Below, one piece after another: positions 1-6,797 of a stretch of 9,894 bases of DNA. Under the pieces are notes generated by a model, which did not search any database, had not been told where the DNA came from, and saw nothing but the letters and a program-made list of their open reading frames with translations. Origin of the DNA: Dehalococcoidia bacterium SM23_28_2 (GTDB taxonomy: Bacteria; Chloroflexota; Dehalococcoidia; SM23-28-2); NCBI GenBank assembly GCA_001303545.1, contig LJUA01000060.1:1-9894 (forward strand). Direction: 5' to 3'. Numbering within the stretch: position 1 is the first letter of the stretch; each line of letters opens with the position of its first letter. The position numbers were made by a program, and so were the translations under genes.

Positions 1-2778
1 GAGGCCATCGTTCAGCAGAACCTCAGCGTTCTCACCCGAGGCCACACCCTCCGGCCCAAGGTGCTCCTTCTGGGCGGGCCCAACACCTTCCTCCCCTGCC
101 TCCAGGAGGCATGGCGAGAGCACATTCCCAGGATGTGGCAAGAGCGAAGGCTGCCCCTGCCCGAGGACGCCAGCCCTGACCAACTCATCGTGGTGCCGGA
201 GAACTCCCTTTTCTACGCCGCTCTGGGCGCCGCTCTCTACGGCCAGCAGGAGGAGGATCAGTCAGGGACCTACGCAGGGACGGCGGCTCTGAAAGAGTAC
301 ATCGAGGTGGGCCGTCGCAAGGCGAAGGAGGCCAGCGGCCAAAAGGGATTCTTTGCCCAGCAGGACGAGCTAGAGGAATTCCGCCGCCAGTACAACACCA
401 AGCCCTTCACACCCCCCACGTTCTCGTCGGGCGAAGTGGTAGAGGCCTACATGGGCGTCGACGGCGGCTCCACCTCCACCAAGGCCGTCCTCACCGACGG
501 CGAGGGCCGCCTGCTGGCCAAGGCCTATCAGCTCTGCAAGGGCAATCCCCTTCAGGACGCTAAGGAGGTGCTCGCGCGACTACAGCAGCAGGTGGAGGAT
601 CAGGGCGCTCGCCTGCGCATCCGCGGGGTAGGCACCACCGGCTACGCCAAGGACATCCTTAAGGAGGGCCTGGGCGCCGACGTGGCCATACCCGAGACGG
701 TGGCCCATGCCCAATCGGCCCTGCGCTACTATCCCGATGTGGACGTCATCGCCGACGTGGGCGGCCAGGATATCAAGGTCATCATCATGAAGCGGGGCAA
801 GGTTAAGGACTTCAAGCTCAACACGCAGTGCTCCGCCGGCAACGGCTACTTCCTCCAGAGCACCGCCACCCGCTTCGGCTACGACATCACCCAGTATGCC
901 GAGGCGGCCCTCAGCGCCGAGCGAGCTCCCACCTTCCACTACGGCTGCGCCGTCTTCCTTGAGCAGGACATCTCCCATTTCCAGCAACTGGGCTGGCAGC
1001 CGGCCGAGATCATGGCCGGCCTGGCTATGGTTCTACCCAAGAACGTTTGGCTGTACGTGGTGCAGGAGACAAACCTGAGCCGCTTCGGCCGCAACTTCCT
1101 CTTGCAGGGGGGAACTCACTACAACCTGGCTGTGGTCAAGGCCCAACACGACTTCATCAGGGCCCGTGTCCCCCAGGCTCAGATCCACGTCCACCCGCAT
1201 GCCGGCGAAAGCGGCGCATTGGGCGCCGCCCTGGAGGCCATCCGAATCATGGATGGCGGTGAGAGCTCCTTCATCGGCTTCGATCAGGTGGAAGGGCTCA
1301 CCTTCACGGCTACCCGCGACGAGTCCACCCGCTGCCGCTTCTGCAAGAACAAGTGCCTGCGCACATTTGTGGACATCCAGACCTCTCCCGACCACACTAC
1401 TCGCTTCATCGCCGCCACCTGTGAGCGGGGGATGGTGGAGAGCATCGAGGACGTGAGGGCCTTCAACACCCGCGAGGCTGCGGTCAAGAAGGCCAATCCC
1501 AACTTCGTGGAGATCTCTGCCCGCGAGGCTTTCCGCAGCTACCGCCCGCCACAGGTGACATCTGCCAGCCACAGCGGCCGGCCATCCCTGCGGAGCCTGC
1601 TGACCGGTCGGAGCGCCGCGCGGATGCGCCGACGGCGGGAGAGCCTGCGCATCGGCATACCGCGGGTGCTGAGCATGTACTCCTATGGCCCCTTCTTCAG
1701 TGCCTATCTGGAGAGCCTGGGGATGAAGCCCCAGAACATCGTCTGGTCCGACTACACCGACGACCAGATGTATCGCGAGGGCTCCCGCCGCGGCTCCATC
1801 GACCCCTGTTTCCCGACCAAGGTCGCCGTCTCCCACGTCCACAATCTTCTGTACAAGAAGCAGGTAGACGTCATCTTCTTCCCCGTCATCATGAATCTGC
1901 CTACAGAGGTGTATGACTGCCAGGCGAGCTGGAGCTGCCCGACGGTGCAGGGCATCCCCGAAGTGGTAAAGGCCGCCTTTACCACCGAAAGGAATGCCTT
2001 CGCCGAGAGGAGCATCAGCTACTATGACCCTGTCCTGCACATGGCCGAGCCCCACCTCTTCGAGAGGCAGATGCACCTCTTTTTCCGTAAACTTCTGGGG
2101 ATGAGCCGCGAGGAGAATAGGAGAGCCATGGAGCAGGGCTATCGGGCTCTGAACAGCTTCCTGAGCGGCATACGTCGGCGGGCACGGGAGGTTCTGGACC
2201 AACTGGAGCAAGAGGGACGCGTGGGGGTGGTGCTTCTGGCGCGTCCCTATCACAACGACCCTGGTATCCATCACGACATCCCAGCCGAGATCCAGAAGCT
2301 GGGCTATCCCGTCTTCGCCATCGACTCCCTCCCCATGGACGCCGATATCATGGACCGCCTGTTCGGCGAGGAGATCCGGCGGGGCGAGATGGCCAACCCT
2401 CTGGACATCCACGACGCCTGGAAGCATTCCTTCAGTGAGACCACCAGTCGCAAGGTATGGGGGGCCAAGTACGCAGCCCGCCACCCCAACCTGGTAGGGA
2501 TCGACATCTCCAGCTTCAAGTGCGGCCTGGATTCCCCCATCTATCACGTGACCGAGGGCGCCCTCGATGCCGCCGATACGCCCTACTTCACCTTCCACGA
2601 CCTGGACGAGAATCGGCCGGTGGGCTCCATCAAGCTGCGGGTGGAGACCGTCGGCTACTTCCTGCGCCGCCACCACGAAGAGATGTGCCGACGCAGGGAG
2701 CTGGCCGAGGAGGTGGAGCAGCGGGTCGCGGCCTACAGGGAGCAACTGCAGCGGGAGCTTCTGCCCACGGGAGGATAA
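1..2778 (+). CDS. BadF/BadG/BcrA/HgdC-type acyl-CoA dehydratase activase fused to DUF2229, 5'-partial
   Basis: The frame is open from base 1, so the true start lies upstream; 925 residues are visible. Residues 1-80 are the end of a first BadF-type ATPase domain (LLLGGPNTF, then VVPENSLFYAALGAALYG). A second ATPase domain starts near residue 151 with the phosphate-binding motif GVDGGSTSTKAV. It continues with DVGGQDIK (from 252), Cys277 in NTQCSAGNG, Cys316 in YGCAVFLEQDIS, and the nucleotide motif LLQGGTHYN (about 367). The two Cys are 39 residues apart, the same spacing as the [4Fe-4S] ligands Cys127/Cys166 of HgdC. A Cys-rich linker follows (Cys445, 448, 452, 474), then DUF2229 from about 549 (IGIPRVLSMYS; DPCFPTK with Cys603) and a C-terminal part with RPYHNDPG (748) and FKCGLDSP (Cys841). 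In this family ATP hydrolysis drives a low-potential electron into a partner iron-sulfur enzyme in the cytoplasm. The partner is presumably the next gene, which begins two bases after this stop. The substrate is unknown. Confidence 0.9.
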   Translation, partial: EAIVQQNLSVLTRGHTLRPKVLLLGGPNTFLPCLQEAWREHIPRMWQERRLPLPEDASPDQLIVVPENSLFYAALGAALYGQQEEDQSGTYAGTAALKEYIEVGRRKAKEASGQKGFFAQQDELEEFRRQYNTKPFTPPTFSSGEVVEAYMGVDGGSTSTKAVLTDGEGRLLAKAYQLCKGNPLQDAKEVLARLQQQVEDQGARLRIRGVGTTGYAKDILKEGLGADVAIPETVAHAQSALRYYPDVDVIADVGGQDIKVIIMKRGKVKDFKLNTQCSAGNGYFLQSTATRFGYDITQYAEAALSAERAPTFHYGCAVFLEQDISHFQQLGWQPAEIMAGLAMVLPKNVWLYVVQETNLSRFGRNFLLQGGTHYNLAVVKAQHDFIRARVPQAQIHVHPHAGESGALGAALEAIRIMDGGESSFIGFDQVEGLTFTATRDESTRCRFCKNKCLRTFVDIQTSPDHTTRFIAATCERGMVESIEDVRAFNTREAAVKKANPNFVEISAREAFRSYRPPQVTSASHSGRPSLRSLLTGRSAARMRRRRESLRIGIPRVLSMYSYGPFFSAYLESLGMKPQNIVWSDYTDDQMYREGSRRGSIDPCFPTKVAVSHVHNLLYKKQVDVIFFPVIMNLPTEVYDCQASWSCPTVQGIPEVVKAAFTTERNAFAERSISYYDPVLHMAEPHLFERQMHLFFRKLLGMSREENRRAMEQGYRALNSFLSGIRRRAREVLDQLEQEGRVGVVLLARPYHNDPGIHHDIPAEIQKLGYPVFAIDSLPMDADIMDRLFGEEIRRGEMANPLDIHDAWKHSFSETTSRKVWGAKYAARHPNLVGIDISSFKCGLDSPIYHVTEGALDAADTPYFTFHDLDENRPVGSIKLRVETVGYFLRRHHEEMCRRRELAEEVEQRVAAYREQLQRELLPTGG
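2769..2774 (+). promoter_or_regulatory. Ribosome-binding site of the dehydratase-like gene
   Basis: GGGAGG lies six bases before the ATG at 2781 and overlaps the last codons of the upstream activase. It fixes the start at 2781, although the frame stays open far upstream, and implies translation of both genes from one mRNA. Confidence 0.8.
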
Positions 2779-2780
2779 GC

Positions 2781-4361
2781 ATGTCCACGACTCCGTCTGC
2801 CGGTGAACAGCTTGAGGCGAAGGTAGAGGCCTATCGGAGAGCCCTGCGTAAGGAGATGGGGCTAGAGCAGGATGAAGTGCAGCACTTCAAGCGCCCCTAC
2901 GAGCGCCCCTTCCCCCTGGTCGAGCAGGCGACCACCACCATCGTCTATTGCGGCCTCACCTCAACCCACGAGGAGATCGTCCTCGGCGTGCTGGAAAGGC
3001 TGGGCTACAGCGCCAAGCGGCTGCCCATCCCCGATTACGAGGCCCTGGCCATCGGCAAGGAATACTGCAACCGCGCCCAGTGCAACCCCACCTACTACAC
3101 GGTGGGCAACCTCCTGAAGTTCCTCTTCGAGCTGCGCCGCCAGGGCCTGTCCGACGAGGAGATTGAGAACTCCTACGCGCTGTTCTGGGGCGCCGACTGC
3201 GGCCCCTGCCGCATGGGCATGTACGAGGCCGACCTGCGCAAGGCCCTGAAGGGGGCCGGCTTTCCCAACTTCCGCATCGTCAACCTGGACATCGCCCACG
3301 GCCTGGACATCCACCAGGAATCGGTGGGCTTCCAGATGCCTCCCATAGCCTTCCTGCATCTGGCCAAGGCCAACATGGCCGCCGACGCCATCAACGACCT
3401 GGCCTGCCAGATCCGGCCCTATGAGGTAAACCCAGGAGAGACCGATGCGGCGCTGGAAAAGGCCCGTCAGATCGTGCGCGCCGCCGTCAGGGACGGCTCC
3501 TCCGTCGTCGCCGCCCTGCGACGCGTTAAGCGGAGATTCAGCCAGATCGAGGTGGACTACCTGCGGATCAAGCCGAGGGTAAAGATCACCGGCGAGTTCT
3601 TCCTCAAGCACTCGGAGGGCGATTCCAACCACAAACTGCTGCGCTGGCTGGAGGAAGAGGGAGCAGAGGTGATGCTCGACCTGGTGGGGGCTTGGTTCGA
3701 GTACATGATCTGGCTCAACGAGCTCAAGGTCAAGGACCGCCTTTGGGTCAAGCCCGACAAGCAGGGCATGGACGGCACCAACCCCTGGCTGGTATGGGCG
3801 GGGTTACGCCTGGGCAAAGCCGCCTATGAGGCTCTCTACACCTTCTATCGCTCCCTGCTGAACTTCAAGCCGCAAGCCCTCCCGCCCATGGGCAAGCTCG
3901 ATAGGTACTCGGAGGGCTACTACGAGAAGCGCCTGATCGCCGGCGAAGGGCACCTGGAGGTCACCAAGCACATCTGGATGACACGTCACTCCAAGGCTCA
4001 CATGATGGTCACCGTTAAGCCCTTCGGTTGCATGCCCAGCACCATCAGCGACGGCGTTCAGACAAAGGTGATCACCGACCTGGCCGACACCATCTTCGTG
4101 CCCATCGAGACCACCGGCGACGGCGAGGTGCTGGTGAAGAGCCGCGTGCAGATGAAGCTCCAGGAGGCGAAAGAGAAGGCGCGCGAGGAGATGGAGCGCG
4201 TCCTAGACAGCTACGGCGTCACGCTGGAAGAAGTACGCGCCTTCGCCCGCAAGCACCCCAAGCTTTCCAACGCCATGCGTCGCCTACCCCACCAGCCTGG
4301 GTTGGTGACAACCGCCGCCAACTTCGCGGCTGATATAGCCCAGCGCATGCGCCGACAATAA
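2781..4361 (+). CDS. 2-hydroxyacyl-CoA dehydratase (HgdB)-like iron-sulfur protein
   Basis: A 526-aa protein of the family that accompanies DUF2229 activases (COG3581-like, related to HgdB/BcrB dehydratase and reductase subunits). It has seven cysteines: Cys57 (VYCGLTSTHEE), Cys96 and Cys101 (YCNRAQCNPTYYTVGN), Cys140 and Cys143 (WGADCGPCRMGM), Cys209, and Cys417 (KPFGCMPST). Cys57, 96, 101, 140, 143 and 417 sit in conserved-looking, Gly/Pro-rich turns typical of Fe-S ligands. No signal peptide or membrane segment is visible, so it should be cytoplasmic. Relatives receive single electrons from an ATP-hydrolysing activase to dehydrate 2-hydroxyacyl-CoAs or reduce other difficult substrates; the double-cubane cluster proteins are distant relatives. 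The gene is two bases downstream of the activase with a strong RBS, so the two are almost certainly co-expressed. No CoA-transferase, acyl-CoA dehydrogenase or second dehydratase subunit is nearby, so the substrate cannot be named. Confidence 0.85.
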   Translation: MSTTPSAGEQLEAKVEAYRRALRKEMGLEQDEVQHFKRPYERPFPLVEQATTTIVYCGLTSTHEEIVLGVLERLGYSAKRLPIPDYEALAIGKEYCNRAQCNPTYYTVGNLLKFLFELRRQGLSDEEIENSYALFWGADCGPCRMGMYEADLRKALKGAGFPNFRIVNLDIAHGLDIHQESVGFQMPPIAFLHLAKANMAADAINDLACQIRPYEVNPGETDAALEKARQIVRAAVRDGSSVVAALRRVKRRFSQIEVDYLRIKPRVKITGEFFLKHSEGDSNHKLLRWLEEEGAEVMLDLVGAWFEYMIWLNELKVKDRLWVKPDKQGMDGTNPWLVWAGLRLGKAAYEALYTFYRSLLNFKPQALPPMGKLDRYSEGYYEKRLIAGEGHLEVTKHIWMTRHSKAHMMVTVKPFGCMPSTISDGVQTKVITDLADTIFVPIETTGDGEVLVKSRVQMKLQEAKEKAREEMERVLDSYGVTLEEVRAFARKHPKLSNAMRRLPHQPGLVTTAANFAADIAQRMRRQ

Positions 4362-4401
4362 GACGCCCCCCTTGCGACGCTAATCGTCATTGGATTGAAC
4401 C

Positions 4402-4423
4402 CTGCGGGTTGAAAAACCCGCAG
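4402..4423. repeat. Perfect 9-bp hairpin with GAAA loop (REP-like, first of pair)
   Basis: CTGCGGGTT (4402-4410), loop GAAA, then its exact complement AACCCGCAG (4415-4423). It starts 40 bases after the dehydratase-like stop. No T-tract follows on the + strand, so it is not a classical intrinsic terminator; it could still stabilise the mRNA 3' end. Its position between convergent genes and its pairing with a second palindrome resemble REP/BIME-type intergenic elements. Confidence 0.75.
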
Positions 4424-4435
4424 CTTCCGTCCAAG

Positions 4436-4455
4436 CCGCGGATTTCAATCCGCGG
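4436..4455. repeat. Perfect 8-bp hairpin (REP-like, second of pair)
   Basis: CCGCGGAT (4436-4443), loop TTCA, then ATCCGCGG (4448-4455), 12 bases after the first hairpin. Its 3' side (TTCAATCC, 4444-4451) is also complementary to GGATTGAA at 4392-4399 just before the first hairpin, so a mutually exclusive long-range fold is possible. The region has no gene on either strand that I can support. Confidence 0.75.
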
Positions 4456-4475
4456 GGAGCCCCTATATTCTTGAT

Positions 4476-4489
4476 GACGCTACAGCGTC
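4476..4489. repeat. Short 5-bp hairpin, third palindrome of the 4.4-kb cluster
   Basis: GACGC (4476-4480), loop TACA, GCGTC (4485-4489). It is weaker than the two preceding hairpins and could be coincidental, but it continues the run of palindromes between the convergent genes. Confidence 0.4.
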
Positions 4490-4573
4490 CCCCTCTGCAA
4501 CGAAGAAGAGCGCGCCGTCTCAGCCCCCCTTTGGCCCCATGGCCATTCGGAGGCAACGGCCCAACCGCTGGAG

Positions 4574-4864
4574 CTACGCTTGAGCCAAGAGCTTCTGCAT
4601 CTCCTCCGAAGTGTAGGCGCGCAGGGTCTCGCTGGAGACGTTACCGGCCTGGGCGATGTTGAACAGGCCAGCCACCATGGCCTCATCGCTGGGCGCATCC
4701 ACGACGGCCACCAGGTCGTAGCGCCCCTGTGTCCAGTAGTGGCCCAGAACCTTGAAGCCGCGCGCCTCGTTCTGCTTGCGCACCTCTTCGGCCCGCTTCA
4801 CGGTGTCCTTGACCTTCTTGCGTCCCTGGTCGGTGAAACGATAGAGGGTCACATAGATAGGCAT
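4574..4864 (-). CDS. GYD-domain protein
   Basis: A 96-aa protein beginning MPIYVTLYRFTDQG, matching the small GYD family (PF08734) in length and pattern. It has an N-terminal beta strand, a Lys/Glu-rich helix (about residues 16-34), then the central GHYWTQGRYDLVAVVDAPSD and a C-terminal segment (FNIAQAGNVSSETLRAYT). The GRYD here corresponds to the family's G-Y-D signature. The fold is ferredoxin-like and the biochemical role is unknown. The start at 4864 is chosen because AAGGAGG lies six bases upstream and the family motif follows directly; the upstream in-frame extension lacks family character. The gene stands alone, convergent with the dehydratase-like gene and divergent from the DUF362 gene, with its own promoter. 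Confidence 0.87.
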   Translation of the reverse strand: MPIYVTLYRFTDQGRKKVKDTVKRAEEVRKQNEARGFKVLGHYWTQGRYDLVAVVDAPSDEAMVAGLFNIAQAGNVSSETLRAYTSEEMQKLLAQA

Positions 4865-4870
4865 GGCATA

Positions 4871-4877
4871 CCTCCTT
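4871..4877 (-). promoter_or_regulatory. Ribosome-binding site of the GYD gene
   Basis: On the minus strand AAGGAGG precedes the ATG at 4864 by six bases, a near-ideal Shine-Dalgarno sequence. It supports the 96-aa product over a longer one. Confidence 0.8.
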
Positions 4878-4904
4878 CCAGAGGAAATCCGCTTAGGCTT
4901 TCCA

Positions 4905-4933
4905 ATGTTACGCGCACGGACGAGAGTTGGCAA
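4905..4933 (-). promoter_or_regulatory. Sigma70-like promoter of the GYD gene
   Basis: On the minus strand TTGCCA (4933-4928, 5 of 6 bases of the -35 consensus) is followed after exactly 17 bases by TAACAT (4910-4905, 4 of 6 of the -10 consensus). Transcription would start near 4898, giving a leader of about 34 bases that contains the AAGGAGG site. It is a prediction from spacing and consensus only. Confidence 0.5.
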
Positions 4934-5088
4934 GACAGGCCATCGCACTGAGACGTAAATCTGCTGGGCAACTCCCTGCGTGCCGGAACTAACTCAGCGG
5001 CCAGCAGCTTGCACCGGCGACCTATTCCTTCCGCTAGCCGCTTCCGCTTGCTAGACTGGGATCAGGACTATGCTGAAAGGTATCCGCC

Positions 5089-6465
5089 ATGAGACCGATC
5101 GTTACCATCGCTGACACAACCCAGGGCTTGCCCGCCGCGTTCGACGCCATCTTTGCGCCATACGGTGGCATCGCCAAGGTGATCCCCGCCGGTAGCAGAG
5201 TCCACATCAAGCCCAACGGCGTCCACTTCTCGGCTGGCATTCACACCGATCCTGCCGTCCTTGATGCTCTGCTGGGCTATCTGAGCGACCACGGCTATCG
5301 CCACCTGGCCCTGATGGAGAACTGTACCCAGGGTGTTTCCACCCGTCTTGTCTTCGCCGTGAACGGCTATGCCGATATCGCCCGCCGACACAGCGCCGAG
5401 CTGATCTATCTCGACGAAGGACGCACAGTGCCCTACACCCTGGAAGGCGAGGAGGTGCCAATCCGCATTCCACGGCGGCTCTATGAATCCTTCATTGACC
5501 CCTCCCGGCAGCCGGACAACTTCTACCTTAGCCTGCCCAAGCTGAAGACCCACTCGATGACGACCACGACCCTCGGCGTGAAGAATCAGCAGGCGTTCCC
5601 CGTTGATCGCGACCGCATGCACTTCCACAACCATGAGACGCTGCACGTTCGCCTCGCCCGCCTCTATCGAATGGTGCAACCGGACTTCTGCATCATCGAA
5701 GGCGTGACGGCCATCTTCCACGGGCACCTGCCGCCCACGCCCTTGCTACAAGAATGCAGCGTGCAGCTTAACGTGCTCATTGGTGGCCAAGACACGGTGG
5801 CGGTGGACAGCGTGGGCTGCAAGGTGATGGGCTATAGCCTCGAGGAGGTGGAGCACCTTCGCTTGGCGGCGGAGTGGGGCCTGGGTGAGGGACAGCTCGA
5901 GAGCATCGAGGTCCTCGGCAACCTCAACCGTTTCCAGAAGCGCTATCCGTACACACTCTTGCGCCGCTTCCATCCAGACGTGCGCATCGTCGAGGGTCGC
6001 GAGCGGGCGTGCGTCGAGGGCTGCAAGGGGAACACCGAATGCGCTCTGGAAATACTGACCAACGAGTATCCCAGCCAGGGCGGCTTCACGATCGTCTTCG
6101 GCAAGGGCTTCGACGAGGCCGATCTGGATGATCTGCCTGGGGACATTCTGATCGTAGGACCGTGCGCCATCAACGATCGGGGAGCGGACTTGCGACGGCG
6201 CTACCCTGACCGCCGAATCGTCGAAGTGGACGCCCACAACGACATACGCGGCGTGACCGCAGGGCTCGCTACCTTGATGAAGGTCAGACCGCTGGACATG
6301 GTGCCCCTGAGACCTCTCCGCTCGCTGTGGATTGTCCTGAAGGCCAAGCTGCATGGCCTCAACTCGCGCATGCCACCCCTGCTGGGCGGACTGGCACCGA
6401 CGCGCCTGACCAAGGCCGAACGACGCCTATCAGCCAGCGTTGGGCCCGAGGAGGAGTCCTCCTGA
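5089..6465 (+). CDS. DUF362 domain protein with Cys-bearing C-terminal extension
   Basis: A 458-aa protein. Residues 35-280 carry the DUF362 (PF04015) pattern: HIKPNGVHF (about 39-47), LPKLKTHSMTTTTLGVKN (149-166), EGVTAIFHGHLPP (204-216) and GQDTVAVDSVGCKVMGY (233-249). After about residue 290 comes an extension with Cys308, Cys312 and Cys318 (RACVEGCKGNTEC), a further Cys359 in DILIVGPCAIND, and a basic C-terminus. Many DUF362 proteins carry Fe-S binding segments, so the four Cys could hold a metal centre, but this is inference. No signal peptide or membrane helix is visible; the enzymatic role of DUF362 is not established. The ATG at 5089 has only a weak RBS (AAAGG, 5076-5080). No convincing promoter was found in the roughly 220-bp divergent gap before it. 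The stop overlaps the start of the cupin gene, indicating one operon. Confidence 0.88.
   Translation: MRPIVTIADTTQGLPAAFDAIFAPYGGIAKVIPAGSRVHIKPNGVHFSAGIHTDPAVLDALLGYLSDHGYRHLALMENCTQGVSTRLVFAVNGYADIARRHSAELIYLDEGRTVPYTLEGEEVPIRIPRRLYESFIDPSRQPDNFYLSLPKLKTHSMTTTTLGVKNQQAFPVDRDRMHFHNHETLHVRLARLYRMVQPDFCIIEGVTAIFHGHLPPTPLLQECSVQLNVLIGGQDTVAVDSVGCKVMGYSLEEVEHLRLAAEWGLGEGQLESIEVLGNLNRFQKRYPYTLLRRFHPDVRIVEGRERACVEGCKGNTECALEILTNEYPSQGGFTIVFGKGFDEADLDDLPGDILIVGPCAINDRGADLRRRYPDRRIVEVDAHNDIRGVTAGLATLMKVRPLDMVPLRPLRSLWIVLKAKLHGLNSRMPPLLGGLAPTRLTKAERRLSASVGPEEESS
6449..6463 (+). promoter_or_regulatory. Hairpin sequestering the cupin ribosome-binding site
   Basis: AGGAGG (6449-6454), loop AGT, CCTCCT (6458-6463) form a perfect 6-bp hairpin. 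The left arm lies in the only Shine-Dalgarno sequence for the cupin start at 6465 (GAGGAGGAG, 6448-6456), and the right arm reaches the first base of the DUF362 stop codon. A ribosome ending DUF362 would open it, so cupin translation would depend on DUF362 translation. The pairing is seen directly; the coupling is inferred. Confidence 0.6.
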
Positions 6466-6797
6466 TGAAGCCGGATTACACCTACATCGCCGACCTAGCC
6501 AAGGAGGTGGACATCCCCGCCGATGGCATCCTCAGCCGCACCCTCCGCGACGATGAGCAGGTGAAGGTCGTACTGTTTGGGTTCGGTGCTGGCCAGGAGC
6601 TTTCGGAACACACGGCCTCGATGCCAGCCATCCTCCATATCGTCCAAGGACAGGCTCGCCTGACACTCGGGGGCGATTCGGTGGAAGCCCAGGCTGGAGC
6701 ATGGGTGCGCATGCCCCCCGAGCTGAAGCACAGCATCTATGCCAAGACACCGGTGGTGATGCTACTGCTGCTGATGAAGGCGGCGGCAGGTCAGTAA
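6465..6797 (+). CDS. Small cupin-domain protein
   Basis: A 110-aa single-domain cupin (Cupin_2-like). The N-terminal region (DIPADGILSRTLRDDEQVKV) leads into the barrel: FGFGAGQELSEHTASMPAIL, then LHIVQGQARLTLGGD, and the second motif GAWVRMPPELKHSIYAKTPV. The first motif keeps one His (SEHT) but lacks the usual H-x-H and Glu spacing of metal-binding cupins; the second motif keeps its His (LKHSI). Metal binding, if any, would be non-canonical. Such proteins are small cytoplasmic ligand-binding or enzymatic barrels without one common role. The ATG overlaps the DUF362 stop by one base (TGATG), so the two products are likely made in linked amounts. The stop overlaps the end of the convergent lactonase gene by seven bases, leaving no room for a separate terminator. 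Confidence 0.85.
   Translation: MKPDYTYIADLAKEVDIPADGILSRTLRDDEQVKVVLFGFGAGQELSEHTASMPAILHIVQGQARLTLGGDSVEAQAGAWVRMPPELKHSIYAKTPVVMLLLLMKAAAGQ

Noticed and set aside
1033..2745. A 570-codon open frame antisense to the activase gene
   Set aside because: It is the complement of a strongly supported gene in GC-rich DNA, where antisense frames stay open by codon bias. Its translation is Gly/Val/Ala/His-rich with no recognisable domain and no RBS.
2457..2780. Upstream in-frame extension of the dehydratase-like gene
   Set aside because: It overlaps the activase C-terminus in another frame and encodes low-complexity Arg/Pro/Gly sequence; the RBS and family-like N-terminus point to 2781.
2961..3632. 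A 223-codon antisense frame within the dehydratase-like gene
   Set aside because: Shadow of the sense gene; composition is Val/Gly/Leu/Ala-rich without domains or RBS.
4402..4455. Rho-independent terminator
   Set aside because: The stems are strong, but no T-tract follows either hairpin on the + strand, and no convincing one follows on the minus strand, so they were listed as repeats instead.
4471..4698. Short open frames on both strands between the hairpins and the GYD gene
   Set aside because: Arg/Pro/Ser-rich composition, partial overlap with the GYD gene, no RBS and no recognisable family.
5034..5074. Possible promoter (TTGCTA...TATGCT) and CTAGC...GCTAG repeat before the DUF362 gene
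   Set aside because: The -35/-10 spacing is only 15 bases, the start site would fall almost on the ATG, and the repeat arms are just 5 bp; too weak to annotate.
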